NCBI RefSeq assembly: GCF_001038455.1
Contig: NZ_LDUY01000022.1
Location: 62,001 to 126,000, forward strand
Origin: Fructobacillus sp. EFB-N1
GTDB taxonomy: Bacteria > Bacillota > Bacilli > Lactobacillales > Lactobacillaceae
Direction: 5' to 3'
Length of the DNA: 64,000 nt
Part shown: positions 52,857 to 62,057 of the stretch, piece by piece
How positions within the stretch are numbered: the stretch's first letter is position 1
How the letters are laid out: each line of letters begins with the position of its first letter
Position numbers and translations under genes: made by a program
The notes under the pieces: generated by a model
Told to the model about the DNA's origin: nothing
What the model saw: the letters and a program-made list of their open reading frames with translations, nothing else
Databases searched by the model: none

Positions 52857-54896
52857 TTAACTTGGCTTATTCATCACAGTATCCCAAAAGGCATTAATAA
52901 TTTCCTTTGAGATACGACCATTTGTTCCATCCAAATAGGAGTTCAATCCTGGAATAGCCAAAGACATGGCAAATGGTTGACCTGGTACATAAGCCACCAT
53001 TGACTCAGTATAAGTCGAATGACCATTGGTTGTTGTTTCGGCAGTACCAGTCTTGGCATAAACCTGTGGCGACAAGCCGTGCAAACTAGATCCCGTGTTA
53101 TGTGGGTCTGAACCGTTGGCCACTCGGTACATTCCATTCTTAATGACATTCCATTGATCCGTGGTCAAAGAGACTTGACCTTGAAGTTGTGGTTGTGCCG
53201 TCCAAACGGTCTTTTGGTTCTTACCAGAAACATCACTCTGCAAAACCGAACCAACCAAGTGCGGCTGGACTAGGTAACCACCGTTAGCAATTACTGAAAC
53301 GTAACGAGCCAACTGCATGGTGGTATAAGAATCGTACTGTCCGAAGGATTCGTACAAATATTTTCCAATATTGGCACCGTCTGTCGGTCCACGATAACCC
53401 GCTGTTTCGCCATCAATATCGATTCCCGTCTTCGTTCCCAAGCCAAACTGTGCCAAACCATTGCGCAACGTTTGGAAGGCATCAGAACGAAGCTTCAACT
53501 GTTCACCCGGATAATAAGTCTGACCACCGATTTTCATTCCCAATTGAACGAAGTAAGTGTTCGAAGACCGTTCCAAGGCTGTTGGGGCATCAACGGCCAC
53601 CGGACTACCACCCTGGTTCCAGTATGAAGTAATGTTTGGCGTTCCTTGAATCTTAATCGCCTGATCATACATCGTATTGTTCGTTGGGGTGACCACGCCT
53701 TTTTGGAAACCAGTGGCCAGGATAGCTGGCTTAACAACAGACCCCATGACGATGGCAGCATTAATGTTTCCTAACGGATTGGCCGTCTTCGTTCCAGTCT
53801 TACTATCACGACTAACCCCACCCATGGCATAAATTGCACCAGTATAGGGATTAATAACAGTCGCATAAGCTCCTTGCACATCACCCCCAGGCAAATTATC
53901 TTCCAAAATTTGTTGCACTTTCTTTTGGAAGGCAGAGTTGATGGTCAACTTCAAAGTGTCACCAGCCTGTCCCTCATACTTAATATCAGAACTCTTGACA
54001 CCATTCATCGTCGAAATCACCGTTTGTGATGGTGACCCCTTCAATAGTGATTCATACTGCTTTTCAAGAGCAAAGCTACCAACCGGTTCATTTTGTGAAT
54101 AACCCTGTGCCAACAGTGTGTGCAATCGGTCTTCCGGCAAACCAGTTGATTCATTGGTGACCGTACCAACCATTGGTTCGAAATCATTCCCCTCAGGATA
54201 ATCACGAGAGAAAGACTCGCCAATCTTGATACCAGGCATATCAGACAACCGTTCCCCAATTTCAGCCTGTGCCTTATCGGAAACACCTGACTCTTGGATG
54301 TAGGTTGTTGATAGCGCGTAGGCTCCTGACATCTTTTGGAAAATCATCGCCTGGTTGGCATCAATATCCTTATCCAGATTATGATTCATCACGTACTGCG
54401 CTTGGTAAGTACTCAATTGAGTAGACGACCAACCATCGGCAGTCTTCCCATATTGCTTTTGCAACTTCGTTTGAATCTTTGTTGCTTCCGTTGAGTTTGT
54501 CACGAGATAGTAATCGGCCTTCGCCCGATTACTTAAACGACTAGTATCGATTGAAATATACTTGGATAGCGTCTTGGCAATTTTAGCAATCTGGGCCGAA
54601 GTCGTTGTTTTTCCTCTAGTATAAGTCACTGCCGCTTCGGGCTTATTACCGGTAATGACTTTACCGGTACTATCATAAATCAGGCCACGCTGGGCGCTAC
54701 CTAATTCAACGGTTTCATCGGACTTGCTAACCTCTGTTTCAAAGGCTGGTCCCTGTTTGATTGTCAGAAAGGCCAATTGAATAATCAATGCCATTGTTAA
54801 AGCAATGACGACGCCTAAAAGTAATTTTAGCCGGGATGGCAAGTTTGCTCTGGCGTCATTTTTATCACGGTCTTCAAGGTAAGGATTGCGCTTCAT
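52857..54896 (-). CDS. Penicillin-binding protein 2B-type transpeptidase
   Basis: 679 residues. Class B PBP for peripheral wall synthesis. A cytosolic tail precedes a single membrane helix (about 22-44), then a PBP dimerisation domain, then the transpeptidase with SVVK (Ser near 385), SSN near 442 and KTGT near 614. The ATG at 54896 follows GGAAAG seven bases upstream; a start five codons earlier has no ribosome site. Divergent from yfhO. Confidence 0.9.
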   Translation of the reverse strand: MKRNPYLEDRDKNDARANLPSRLKLLLGVVIALTMALIIQLAFLTIKQGPAFETEVSKSDETVELGSAQRGLIYDSTGKVITGNKPEAAVTYTRGKTTTSAQIAKIAKTLSKYISIDTSRLSNRAKADYYLVTNSTEATKIQTKLQKQYGKTADGWSSTQLSTYQAQYVMNHNLDKDIDANQAMIFQKMSGAYALSTTYIQESGVSDKAQAEIGERLSDMPGIKIGESFSRDYPEGNDFEPMVGTVTNESTGLPEDRLHTLLAQGYSQNEPVGSFALEKQYESLLKGSPSQTVISTMNGVKSSDIKYEGQAGDTLKLTINSAFQKKVQQILEDNLPGGDVQGAYATVINPYTGAIYAMGGVSRDSKTGTKTANPLGNINAAIVMGSVVKPAILATGFQKGVVTPTNNTMYDQAIKIQGTPNITSYWNQGGSPVAVDAPTALERSSNTYFVQLGMKIGGQTYYPGEQLKLRSDAFQTLRNGLAQFGLGTKTGIDIDGETAGYRGPTDGANIGKYLYESFGQYDSYTTMQLARYVSVIANGGYLVQPHLVGSVLQSDVSGKNQKTVWTAQPQLQGQVSLTTDQWNVIKNGMYRVANGSDPHNTGSSLHGLSPQVYAKTGTAETTTNGHSTYTESMVAYVPGQPFAMSLAIPGLNSYLDGTNGRISKEIINAFWDTVMNKPS

Positions 54897-54995
54897 TTGA
54901 ATTCTTTCCATTTATGTTCATTATGATTCTCTCTACTTTACCATAAAAAGCGAATTTATCGCTAAATTTCAACCGAATTTTGTTATTCTAGAGGC

Positions 54996-57623
54996 ATGAA
55001 TAATTACAGACAAATCGCCCAAAAATACCTTTTTTCACCAGTCACGCTTTCCTTTCTAATTCCTGTTATTTTAATGACCGCCTATTTTGCTGGTCGCGGG
55101 ATGACGCCCTTTGGTTCATCGACCATTTTAACGGTTGATTTGGGCCAGCAATACCTGGATTACTTTATTCAGTTTAAGCACACGATTCTATCTGATCCGT
55201 CTGCCTTTTTTTATTCCTTTTCATCAGGAATTGGTGGCGACATGGTTGGTGAATGGTCTTATTATTTAATGTCACCATTTAACCTCCTCTTCTTACTCGC
55301 CTCAACAAAAACCATGCCCATTTGGATTTTAGTCGTAACCGTTTTAAAAATCGGTTTAGCCGGCTTTTCGATGGCGCTTTTAATTAAGAAGATGAATTGG
55401 CTGTCAGGCTATTGGATTCTGATTTTTGCCATTAATTACCCACTCTCAGCCTGGTTTATCGCCAATGATTTAAACCTGCTATGGTTGGACACTGCCGCCA
55501 TCTTCCCTTTGCTGATTCTGTCATTAGAACGACTCCTGGCCCACAAGGGTTCCGGGGCCTTTTTGGCAATGCTGGTGGCGACGATTATCACCAATTATTA
55601 CATCGCCTGGATGGTGGGACTCTTCTTATTTCTTTATGTTCCCTTTCGCCTGTTTGACGGTCAAATCAAAAATCGGCTAAAAATTGTTTTCACATTGGTA
55701 AAATCAGGAATCTTAAGCATTTTTTTAACCGCTTGGCTTTGGTTACCGACCTACGCCCAACTGAAGATGGGGAAAACAACTCACAATTCCACCTGGCTAT
55801 TCAAATTTGATAATAACCCACTGTTATTATTCCTGAAGTTAATGCCTGGTTCCTTTGATTTTGATCAAATGCAAACCGGTCAGGCTAATTTTTTAGTAGC
55901 ACCATTAATTTTGATTGCTCTCTGGGCCTTTTTTGCTAGCAAAAAATTTTTACTTCGTGAAAAATTGATGGCCGCCCTCATCTTAGTGATTTTAATTTTA
56001 GCAACGACCTTTGCACCATTGATTTTACTTTTCCATGGTGGGCAATACCCCGTTTGGTACCCAGCTCGGTTCTCTTTTTTGATTTCCTTCTTTTTAATTG
56101 TCCTTGCTGCCAAGGGCTTTCAGCCAAATTGGCAGCCCAGCCTGTTCGCCCGTACTTTTTACCTTGTGGCTGTTTTAGCACTAACAATCTGGGGATCTAG
56201 CCAACTGCTAAAGGTATCTTACCTTGATAAAAATGCACTTCTCGGCTTTCTCTTCGGCTACCTTTTAACCATCCTGATTTTAATTGTGATGGACGGCAAT
56301 CAAGTGAAGATGTTGCTTCTATTGATTGTGACCACTGGCTACCTGATTTTTAATGCTGGCAAGACGTTAAACCACCTTTCCTATCTAACAAAGGCCACCT
56401 ATGAGGCTGGCGTTACCCGACTCACGGCAGTTTCCAAAGCAGCCACTAAGAACGATAATTCTTGGTATCGCATTAGTCAGGGCCTCAGTCGAACCTATAA
56501 CGATGGCTTTTCGGCTAACTTTAAGGCTGGCAGCCATTTTTCATCCCTGCTCCCTGCCACTACAGGTCAGTTTTACCAAAACATCGGCCAAATCGAAGGT
56601 GATTCCAAAATTGCCTACGATAATGGCACTACCATCACCGATTCTCTGCTGGCCTTTAAATACTTTATCCAAACAACCGGCCACTTAAATACTAGTTCCG
56701 CCTATTTGAAGCAAAGCAATCGTCCCGACTACAATCAGCAAAAGAGCGTTGCTAGTGGCAAAAATTGGGCACTAAAAGAGAATCCAACTGCTCTTAGCCT
56801 GGCCTATGCTGCTTCAAATCAGGCATTGACCACTCCACTATCCGTGCGTTACCCACTGGTCAATCAGGCAAACCTTCTTGCCAGCCTTGCCGGTCAATCG
56901 GACCAGCAATTACTTTATCGAGAACCTTTCCAGATTCTCAAAACTGAAAACTTAACAACGCCGACTGATTTGACGGGTGGGACAATTCAAAAGGTCAATA
57001 AGCATAAGAAAGCTATCTTAACCTTAGTTTACACACCAACAACTAATGATTCTTACTACCTTAATATTGGCGGCGCAATCAACCTTGATTCAGTCGACCT
57101 TCGACTCAATGGTGAACTCCTGACCCAGTCAAGTTCATATAACCATACGGTGGCCCTGAACCTCAACACCAACAAGAAGGACCAGCCTCAAATCTTAACA
57201 ATTACCTTAAATGACGGGGCTAATTCACGTTACCTTGACGACTTCGCCATCTACTACTTCGATCAACAAGCCGTTAACCAAGACCTAGCAAAACTAAAAC
57301 AACACTCACTAACCATTAAAAATGCCAATTCACGCAAAATTAGTGGTACGATTGTAACAACAGCCGACCAACCCTTAATTATGACTAGTATTCCAGCTGC
57401 CTCAGGTTGGCAGGCCAAGGTTGATGGCAAGGTGGTCAAAACAAAGACAGTGCTCCAAGGGCTGATTGCCATTCCGACACCCCCTGGTAAGCACCACGTA
57501 ACCTTAACCTATACACCACCGCTGCTAGTGCCCGGTCTCTTTTTATCAATGCTAACAGCACTCTTAATCGCTGCCTATGCATCATTTAAAAAGAATCGAC
57601 GACAAGCCTTGCGCCGAGGCTAG
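54996..57623 (+). CDS. YfhO-family polytopic membrane protein (GT-C-like)
   Basis: 875 residues with 12-13 membrane helices and a large extracytoplasmic C-terminal beta domain (about 640-830) before a final helix. The early loop STILTVDLGQQYLDYFIQFKHTIL followed by FFYSFSSGIGGDMVGEWSYYLMSPFN is the YfhO hallmark and carries the Asp expected in GT-C glycosyltransferases. In Bacillus, YfhO decorates teichoic acid with sugar; the same role here is inferred. Confidence 0.88.
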   Translation: MNNYRQIAQKYLFSPVTLSFLIPVILMTAYFAGRGMTPFGSSTILTVDLGQQYLDYFIQFKHTILSDPSAFFYSFSSGIGGDMVGEWSYYLMSPFNLLFLLASTKTMPIWILVVTVLKIGLAGFSMALLIKKMNWLSGYWILIFAINYPLSAWFIANDLNLLWLDTAAIFPLLILSLERLLAHKGSGAFLAMLVATIITNYYIAWMVGLFLFLYVPFRLFDGQIKNRLKIVFTLVKSGILSIFLTAWLWLPTYAQLKMGKTTHNSTWLFKFDNNPLLLFLKLMPGSFDFDQMQTGQANFLVAPLILIALWAFFASKKFLLREKLMAALILVILILATTFAPLILLFHGGQYPVWYPARFSFLISFFLIVLAAKGFQPNWQPSLFARTFYLVAVLALTIWGSSQLLKVSYLDKNALLGFLFGYLLTILILIVMDGNQVKMLLLLIVTTGYLIFNAGKTLNHLSYLTKATYEAGVTRLTAVSKAATKNDNSWYRISQGLSRTYNDGFSANFKAGSHFSSLLPATTGQFYQNIGQIEGDSKIAYDNGTTITDSLLAFKYFIQTTGHLNTSSAYLKQSNRPDYNQQKSVASGKNWALKENPTALSLAYAASNQALTTPLSVRYPLVNQANLLASLAGQSDQQLLYREPFQILKTENLTTPTDLTGGTIQKVNKHKKAILTLVYTPTTNDSYYLNIGGAINLDSVDLRLNGELLTQSSSYNHTVALNLNTNKKDQPQILTITLNDGANSRYLDDFAIYYFDQQAVNQDLAKLKQHSLTIKNANSRKISGTIVTTADQPLIMTSIPAASGWQAKVDGKVVKTKTVLQGLIAIPTPPGKHHVTLTYTPPLLVPGLFLSMLTALLIAAYASFKKNRRQALRRG

Positions 57624-57685
57624 GACCGTGATATATTCAACGTGCTGTATTTTTTGTGCTACATGGCACTGAAAGGAAGAGAACC

Positions 57686-58177
57686 ATGGCGGAAGAAAAG
57701 AAATTCCCAATGACGGCCGCAGGTCGTGACAAATTGCAAGCGGAGCTTGATGACTTAATTACCAAGCAACGTCCAAAAATTACTAACCGCATTCAAATCG
57801 CACGTTCATACGGCGATTTGTCTGAAAACTCTGAATACCAATCAGCAAAGGACGAACAAGCCTTTGTTGAAGGACGGATTGTGACCGTTCGCAAGATGAT
57901 TGAAAACGCTGAAATTATTTCAGCTGACAACTCTGACAGCGATGAAGTGACATTGGGTAAGGAAGTAATCTTTAAGGAACTTCCAGATGAAGATCCCGAA
58001 ACCTATACTATCGTTGGTTCTGTTGAAGCGGATCCAATGGCTGGTAAGATTTCAAATGAATCACCAATGGCTGCTGCCTTGCTTGGCAAGCATAAGGGCG
58101 ACACCGTTAAGGTGCCATTGCCTAACAACGTTGAAATTCAAGTTGAAATCTTGTCTGTTAAGACAAAGCAAGACTAA
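57686..58177 (+). CDS. greA: Transcription elongation factor GreA
   Basis: 163 residues. Stimulates transcript cleavage by stalled RNA polymerase. The N-terminal coiled coil has the acidic tip ([18 protein letters not shown]) and the C-terminal FKBP-like domain ends in [20 protein letters not shown] precedes the ATG at 57686; the longer upstream frame is not needed. Confidence 0.96.
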   Translation: MAEEKKFPMTAAGRDKLQAELDDLITKQRPKITNRIQIARSYGDLSENSEYQSAKDEQAFVEGRIVTVRKMIENAEIISADNSDSDEVTLGKEVIFKELPDEDPETYTIVGSVEADPMAGKISNESPMAAALLGKHKGDTVKVPLPNNVEIQVEILSVKTKQD

Positions 58178-58181
58178 ATTA

Positions 58182-58215
58182 GAAAACCATTCAATTCAGT
58201 TTGAGTGGTTTTTTT
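58182..58215 (+). terminator. greA terminator
   Basis: AACCA-TC/GA-TGGTT stem followed by TTTTTTT on the plus strand. Confidence 0.55.
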
Positions 58216-58240
58216 GATGTTAAGATAAAATCAGCAAAGC

Positions 58241-58280
58241 AAAAGGCGGGTCCTTCCATTTTTTGGAAGGGCCCGCCTTT
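58241..58280. terminator. Second terminator, serving the sugar-uptake gene
   Basis: AAAGGCGGG-CCTTCC/GGAAGG-CCCGCCTTT stem with a T-rich loop. It stands right after an AAATCAGC word at about 58228. Confidence 0.8.
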
Positions 58281-58319
58281 CTGATTTATATTATGTTGCT
58301 TATATGATGAATTAATAAA

Positions 58320-59264
58320 TTATGCGAAGGAGTGAATGTTACCAATCAAGATAGCACCAATCAAAACCAAGAGTGTTCCGGCAATGATAAACTTCATTTG
58401 AGTAGAAGTCTTCTTTTCATGCAAAATATAGATACCACCAAAGGTACCAACAACGATACTCAACTGTGACAAAGCAGTAGCAATCGTTTGACCAACGGCC
58501 GGGTTAGCAGATGAAACGAACATGAAGATGTTTCCAACGGCCCAAACCAAACCAGTTACCAAGTTCTTCCAAGTTGGCTTTGAGAACATTTGCTTTCCTT
58601 CGCGGAAGACGAAGAGCACGATGATCAATGAACCGATTACCTGACCGATGGCCTGAGGACCAACGATGGCCGTCATGTAGTTCAAACCGTGACCGGCAGA
58701 CTTGATGTCATCTGAAATATAACCAATCTTTGACAAGAAGTTAGGCAAAACGAAGTAGAGCATGAAGCCCGCAGTTGACATCACTAAGTAGAAGATTCCC
58801 TTAGCATCAATCTTTGAAGGCGTTGCGGCTGTCTTATCTGGCTTTGAAATGAAGGTTGCACCAGTCACGACCAAGGCGATTGAGATAACCCCAACAATCC
58901 ACATAGCGGCGTTCTTCCACTCACCCAAGAGAGTGGCAGCCAACAGAGCGTTCATAATGATCTGGCCGGCTGTTGACAAAGGCATTCCCAATGAAACACC
59001 CATTTCCTTGAAGAGCAAGAACTGGAAAACCATCCCCATGGCCCAAACCAATCCTGATAGAATACCGACAACCCAGATTTCAGAACCAAGATAGAAGCCG
59101 TGTGGTAATACGAAACCGAAGAGTGTCAGCATTCCGAAAATCAATGCTCCAATTGACATTCCGAAAGTTTGTTGTGAGGCAGATCCGCCCATCTTTGTTG
59201 ATACGAGCCCAACTGAACCCCAGAACAAAGCTGAGAGCAAGGCAATTAAAATTGCAAAATTCAT
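58320..59264 (-). CDS. GRP-family sugar uptake protein (GlcU/RbsU-like)
   Basis: 314 residues with ten membrane helices in two five-helix halves. The start ILIALLSALFWGSVGLVSTKMGG and the second-half GLVWAVGNIFMFVSSANPAVGQTIATALSQLSIVVGTFGGIYILHEKK are the GRP glucose/ribose porter signatures. A perfect cre between its -35 and -10 means CcpA represses it on preferred sugar. The exact sugar is not determined. Confidence 0.9.
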   Translation of the reverse strand: MNFAILIALLSALFWGSVGLVSTKMGGSASQQTFGMSIGALIFGMLTLFGFVLPHGFYLGSEIWVVGILSGLVWAMGMVFQFLLFKEMGVSLGMPLSTAGQIIMNALLAATLLGEWKNAAMWIVGVISIALVVTGATFISKPDKTAATPSKIDAKGIFYLVMSTAGFMLYFVLPNFLSKIGYISDDIKSAGHGLNYMTAIVGPQAIGQVIGSLIIVLFVFREGKQMFSKPTWKNLVTGLVWAVGNIFMFVSSANPAVGQTIATALSQLSIVVGTFGGIYILHEKKTSTQMKFIIAGTLLVLIGAILIGNIHSFA

Positions 59265-59300
59265 AATGTTTAAGTTCCTTTCACTTATCTTACAAGCTAT

Positions 59301-59329
59301 ATTCTACACGAATGTAAACGGTTACACAA
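59301..59329 (-). promoter_or_regulatory. Sugar-uptake gene promoter with internal cre
   Basis: -35 TTGTGT (59324-59329), 17-bp spacer, -10 TAGAAT (59301-59306). The cre TGTAACCGTTTACA (59313-59326) fills most of the spacer and fits the consensus fully. Confidence 0.75.
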
Positions 59330-59358
59330 CGTTTTTTACAAAAAAATTTCACGAAATA

Positions 59359-59384
59359 AAAAAAAGCCTGACAAAGCAGACTTT
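59359..59384 (-). terminator. Terminator after the MltG/GH73 gene
   Basis: AAAG-CTG/CAG-CTTT stem with one opposed pair, U-run on the minus strand. Confidence 0.55.
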
Positions 59385-59390
59385 CAAAGG

Positions 59391-60608
59391 TTAATTTTTA
59401 TCGTATTGAGCTAAGTTCCAATTTTCAATAATCTGGATAATCAGCTTTGGATAACTAGGATCTGTGGCATAACCATCAGTTGACAATGCTTGGGCAGCAT
59501 CCTTGTAATTTTTAGCAGCCAAGACATCAGCAAACTGGTTGGCATTCCAAGTATTTCCATTGGCGATTGTCTTAGCGTGAGCCTTCATGGAATCTTGATA
59601 AGAGTCGTAAACTGCAAAACGAGCATTCTTCGTCACCGTTTGACCGTTTTCAACTTCTTGAGTCTGCAAAACGACTGATTTACCAGCTGTTGTGTCATCC
59701 GTCTTCACACCATAGTAATTATTATACTTTGATGACAACGCAGAATCGTCCCAGTTTGATTCGTGGATAGCCTGAGCGATTGAAATTGACGCCAGAATAC
59801 CATACTGGGATTGAAGACTCTGGCTATATGGCGCAATCTTCCTAATAAAGGCTAAACGCCGGTCAAACTCTTTCTTACCGCCGTTTTCCGCTAGCAAAAT
59901 GGCTGTCGATGCCGGAATCTTATTGGCTTTCAATTGAGCATAATATGGCTTTAAGGTCTTATTCGTCTGTTTCAACATGGTCATGACCAAATCCTTGGCA
60001 GACTTTTCTTTCTTGAAACGATAGATTCCTGGATAGACGAAATCATACAAAGTCTGGTCACTCTTGGCATTTAAGAATAACTGTGGGTATTCCTTCTTAG
60101 CTTGAGCAATTAAATCACTATCACTATAAGCAGCCAATAAATCAGACTTTGATACACCAGCAGCATCAGCAATTGTTTGTGCCGTCTGCTCTGCTGTCTT
60201 CGTATTTGAAATAAAGGTATAGCCGGAAGACAAAACCGGTTCAGCTCCAGAACCCTCTGTTAATTCTTGGTAAATCTCAGCAATATCTTGAACCTGTGAC
60301 AAGGGATAAGTGCCACCCGCAATATCTTTAGCCCCATACTTATTTGCATAACTAACAAAGTAGCGACTATTGCGGATAATCCCCTCTTTTTGCAACTGGG
60401 CACCGATTTCCTTGACGCTCGCCTTGTCCTTGACTGTAACCATCGTGACCGCGGTGTCATTTGGATTCTTTGCCTGATATCCCTGGCGATTGAACCAGAA
60501 GGCCCCACCAGCTGCTAATAGCAAAACGAATAGGATCATGATAATTCGGAACCGCCAACTATGTTTTTTGCGTTTCTTTGACGATTGCCGACGTTTTTCA
60601 AATTCCAT
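59391..60608 (-). CDS. Cell-wall hydrolase with MltG-like N-terminal region and GH73 glucosaminidase domain
   Basis: 405 residues. A basic tail and one signal-anchor helix (about 20-40) place it outside the membrane. Residues about 55-215 look like the N-terminal half of MltG/YceG (VKDKASVKEIGAQLQKEGII, AGGTYPLSQVQ, FVYPGIYRFKKEKSAKDLV). After AILLAENGG, where MltG would have its lytic core, a GH73 domain begins at about 255 (LASISIAQAIHESNWD with the catalytic Glu, then SSKYNNYYGVK) and runs to the C-terminus. The combination is not the usual MltG. Start at the ATG 60608; a TTG five codons earlier is possible. Confidence 0.8.
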   Translation of the reverse strand: MEFEKRRQSSKKRKKHSWRFRIIMILFVLLLAAGGAFWFNRQGYQAKNPNDTAVTMVTVKDKASVKEIGAQLQKEGIIRNSRYFVSYANKYGAKDIAGGTYPLSQVQDIAEIYQELTEGSGAEPVLSSGYTFISNTKTAEQTAQTIADAAGVSKSDLLAAYSDSDLIAQAKKEYPQLFLNAKSDQTLYDFVYPGIYRFKKEKSAKDLVMTMLKQTNKTLKPYYAQLKANKIPASTAILLAENGGKKEFDRRLAFIRKIAPYSQSLQSQYGILASISIAQAIHESNWDDSALSSKYNNYYGVKTDDTTAGKSVVLQTQEVENGQTVTKNARFAVYDSYQDSMKAHAKTIANGNTWNANQFADVLAAKNYKDAAQALSTDGYATDPSYPKLIIQIIENWNLAQYDKN

Positions 60609-60718
60609 CAGTAATGTTTCCAATCTTCAATCTTATTTCGCCTGATCAACTCGATTTGTACGGGAGTTTAACCAGCAACTCCTAGTATACTACCCTTTAT
60701 AAAGAAATATAATTAAAA

Positions 60719-60757
60719 AAACATAACGAGTGCAAGCAGCGTTGTACTCATTATGTT
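60719..60757 (-). terminator. ackA terminator
   Basis: AACATAA-GAGT/ACTC-TTATGTT stem with a T-run on the minus strand. Confidence 0.75.
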
Positions 60758-60782
60758 TTCCTTTGATTAAGTAATTATAAAA

Positions 60783-62015
60783 TTAAGCCATCAATTCTTG
60801 CACATCTCGAGCAATCATCAATTCTTCATCAGTTGGCACAACCAAAGTCTTAATCTTGGCATCAGCAGCTGAAACATCAGCCTCTTCACGGCAACCAGTG
60901 TTCTTATCCTGGTCAATCTTGATGCCAAAGTAACCTAAGCGGTCAACGACTTCTTCTCGAACCCAATCAGCATTCTCACCAATCCCGGCAGTAAAGACCA
61001 AAGCATCGGCACCACCCATTTCAGCAATGTATTGACCGATGTAACGAACAACACGGTCAACAAAGATTTTAATTGCCAAATCAGCCTGTTCGTTGTCCTT
61101 ACGGGCAGCCAAGAGATCACGCATATCACTTGAGACCTGTGAAATTCCCTGCAATCCTGATTTCTTGTTCAGAATTGTCAACATGTCTTCATTTGACAAA
61201 TTTTCCTTGGTTTGGATAAAGTTTACCAATGAAGCATCCACATCCCCTGAACGAGTCGCCATCGTCACACCTGCTAATGGTGTGAAGCCCATTGATGTAT
61301 CAAATGACTTACCGCCCTTAACAGCCGTAATTGAAGCACCGGCACCAAGGTGCAAGGTAATCAACTTCAAGTCCTTCAAATTCTTGCCTAAGATGTCAGC
61401 AGCACGACCGGCAACATAACGATGTGAAGTTCCGTGAGCACCATACTTACGTGCACCATACTTTTCATAGTATTCATAAGGTAATGAGTAAAGGTAGTTC
61501 ACCTTTGGCATTGTCTGATGGAAAGAAGTATCAAAGACGGCGACAGAAGTTGCGTCTGGCAATAACTTTTGGAAAGCACGGATGCCCAACGCGTTGGCTG
61601 GGTTGTGCAATGGTGCATAATCAGCCAATTCATCAATCTTAGCTAAGACATCATCGTTCACCAAAACAGACTTGTCAAAGTATTCACCACCAGCAACAAC
61701 GCGATGACCAACACCAACGATTTCGCTAAAGTCTTGGATAATATCCAATTCTGACAACTTTTCAAGCATCAAGTTAATGGCAACTTGGTGGTCCTTGATG
61801 GCGGTAACGGTCTTAAACTTAGCCTTGTCACCAGATACCTCAACATCAGCATTCTTGGCCGCTTGATCATTGGCCGCAAACTTGATCGTTACAATGGCAT
61901 CATCCATTCCGATTCGTTCAATTAACCCTTGGGCGATTACTTGCTCTTGTGGCATCTCTAAGAGCTGAAACTTCAATGAAGAACTACCGGCATTCACTGC
62001 CATAATCTTTGCCAT
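60783..62015 (-). CDS. ackA: Acetate kinase
   Basis: 410 residues. Converts acetyl phosphate and ADP to acetate and ATP at the end of the phosphoketolase pathway. It has NAGSSSLKFQ at the start, GHRVVAGGEYF, VFDTSFHQTMP, LGAGASITAVKGGKS and the FTAGIGENA loop. It follows ytxK and the comG operon, the usual order in lactobacilli. No cre is evident in the 42-bp spacer. Confidence 0.97.
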   Translation of the reverse strand: MAKIMAVNAGSSSLKFQLLEMPQEQVIAQGLIERIGMDDAIVTIKFAANDQAAKNADVEVSGDKAKFKTVTAIKDHQVAINLMLEKLSELDIIQDFSEIVGVGHRVVAGGEYFDKSVLVNDDVLAKIDELADYAPLHNPANALGIRAFQKLLPDATSVAVFDTSFHQTMPKVNYLYSLPYEYYEKYGARKYGAHGTSHRYVAGRAADILGKNLKDLKLITLHLGAGASITAVKGGKSFDTSMGFTPLAGVTMATRSGDVDASLVNFIQTKENLSNEDMLTILNKKSGLQGISQVSSDMRDLLAARKDNEQADLAIKIFVDRVVRYIGQYIAEMGGADALVFTAGIGENADWVREEVVDRLGYFGIKIDQDKNTGCREEADVSAADAKIKTLVVPTDEELMIARDVQELMA

Positions 62016-62057
62016 GAAAAAAATCCACCTATCTTTGTTTTTTAATTCATTTCTAAC

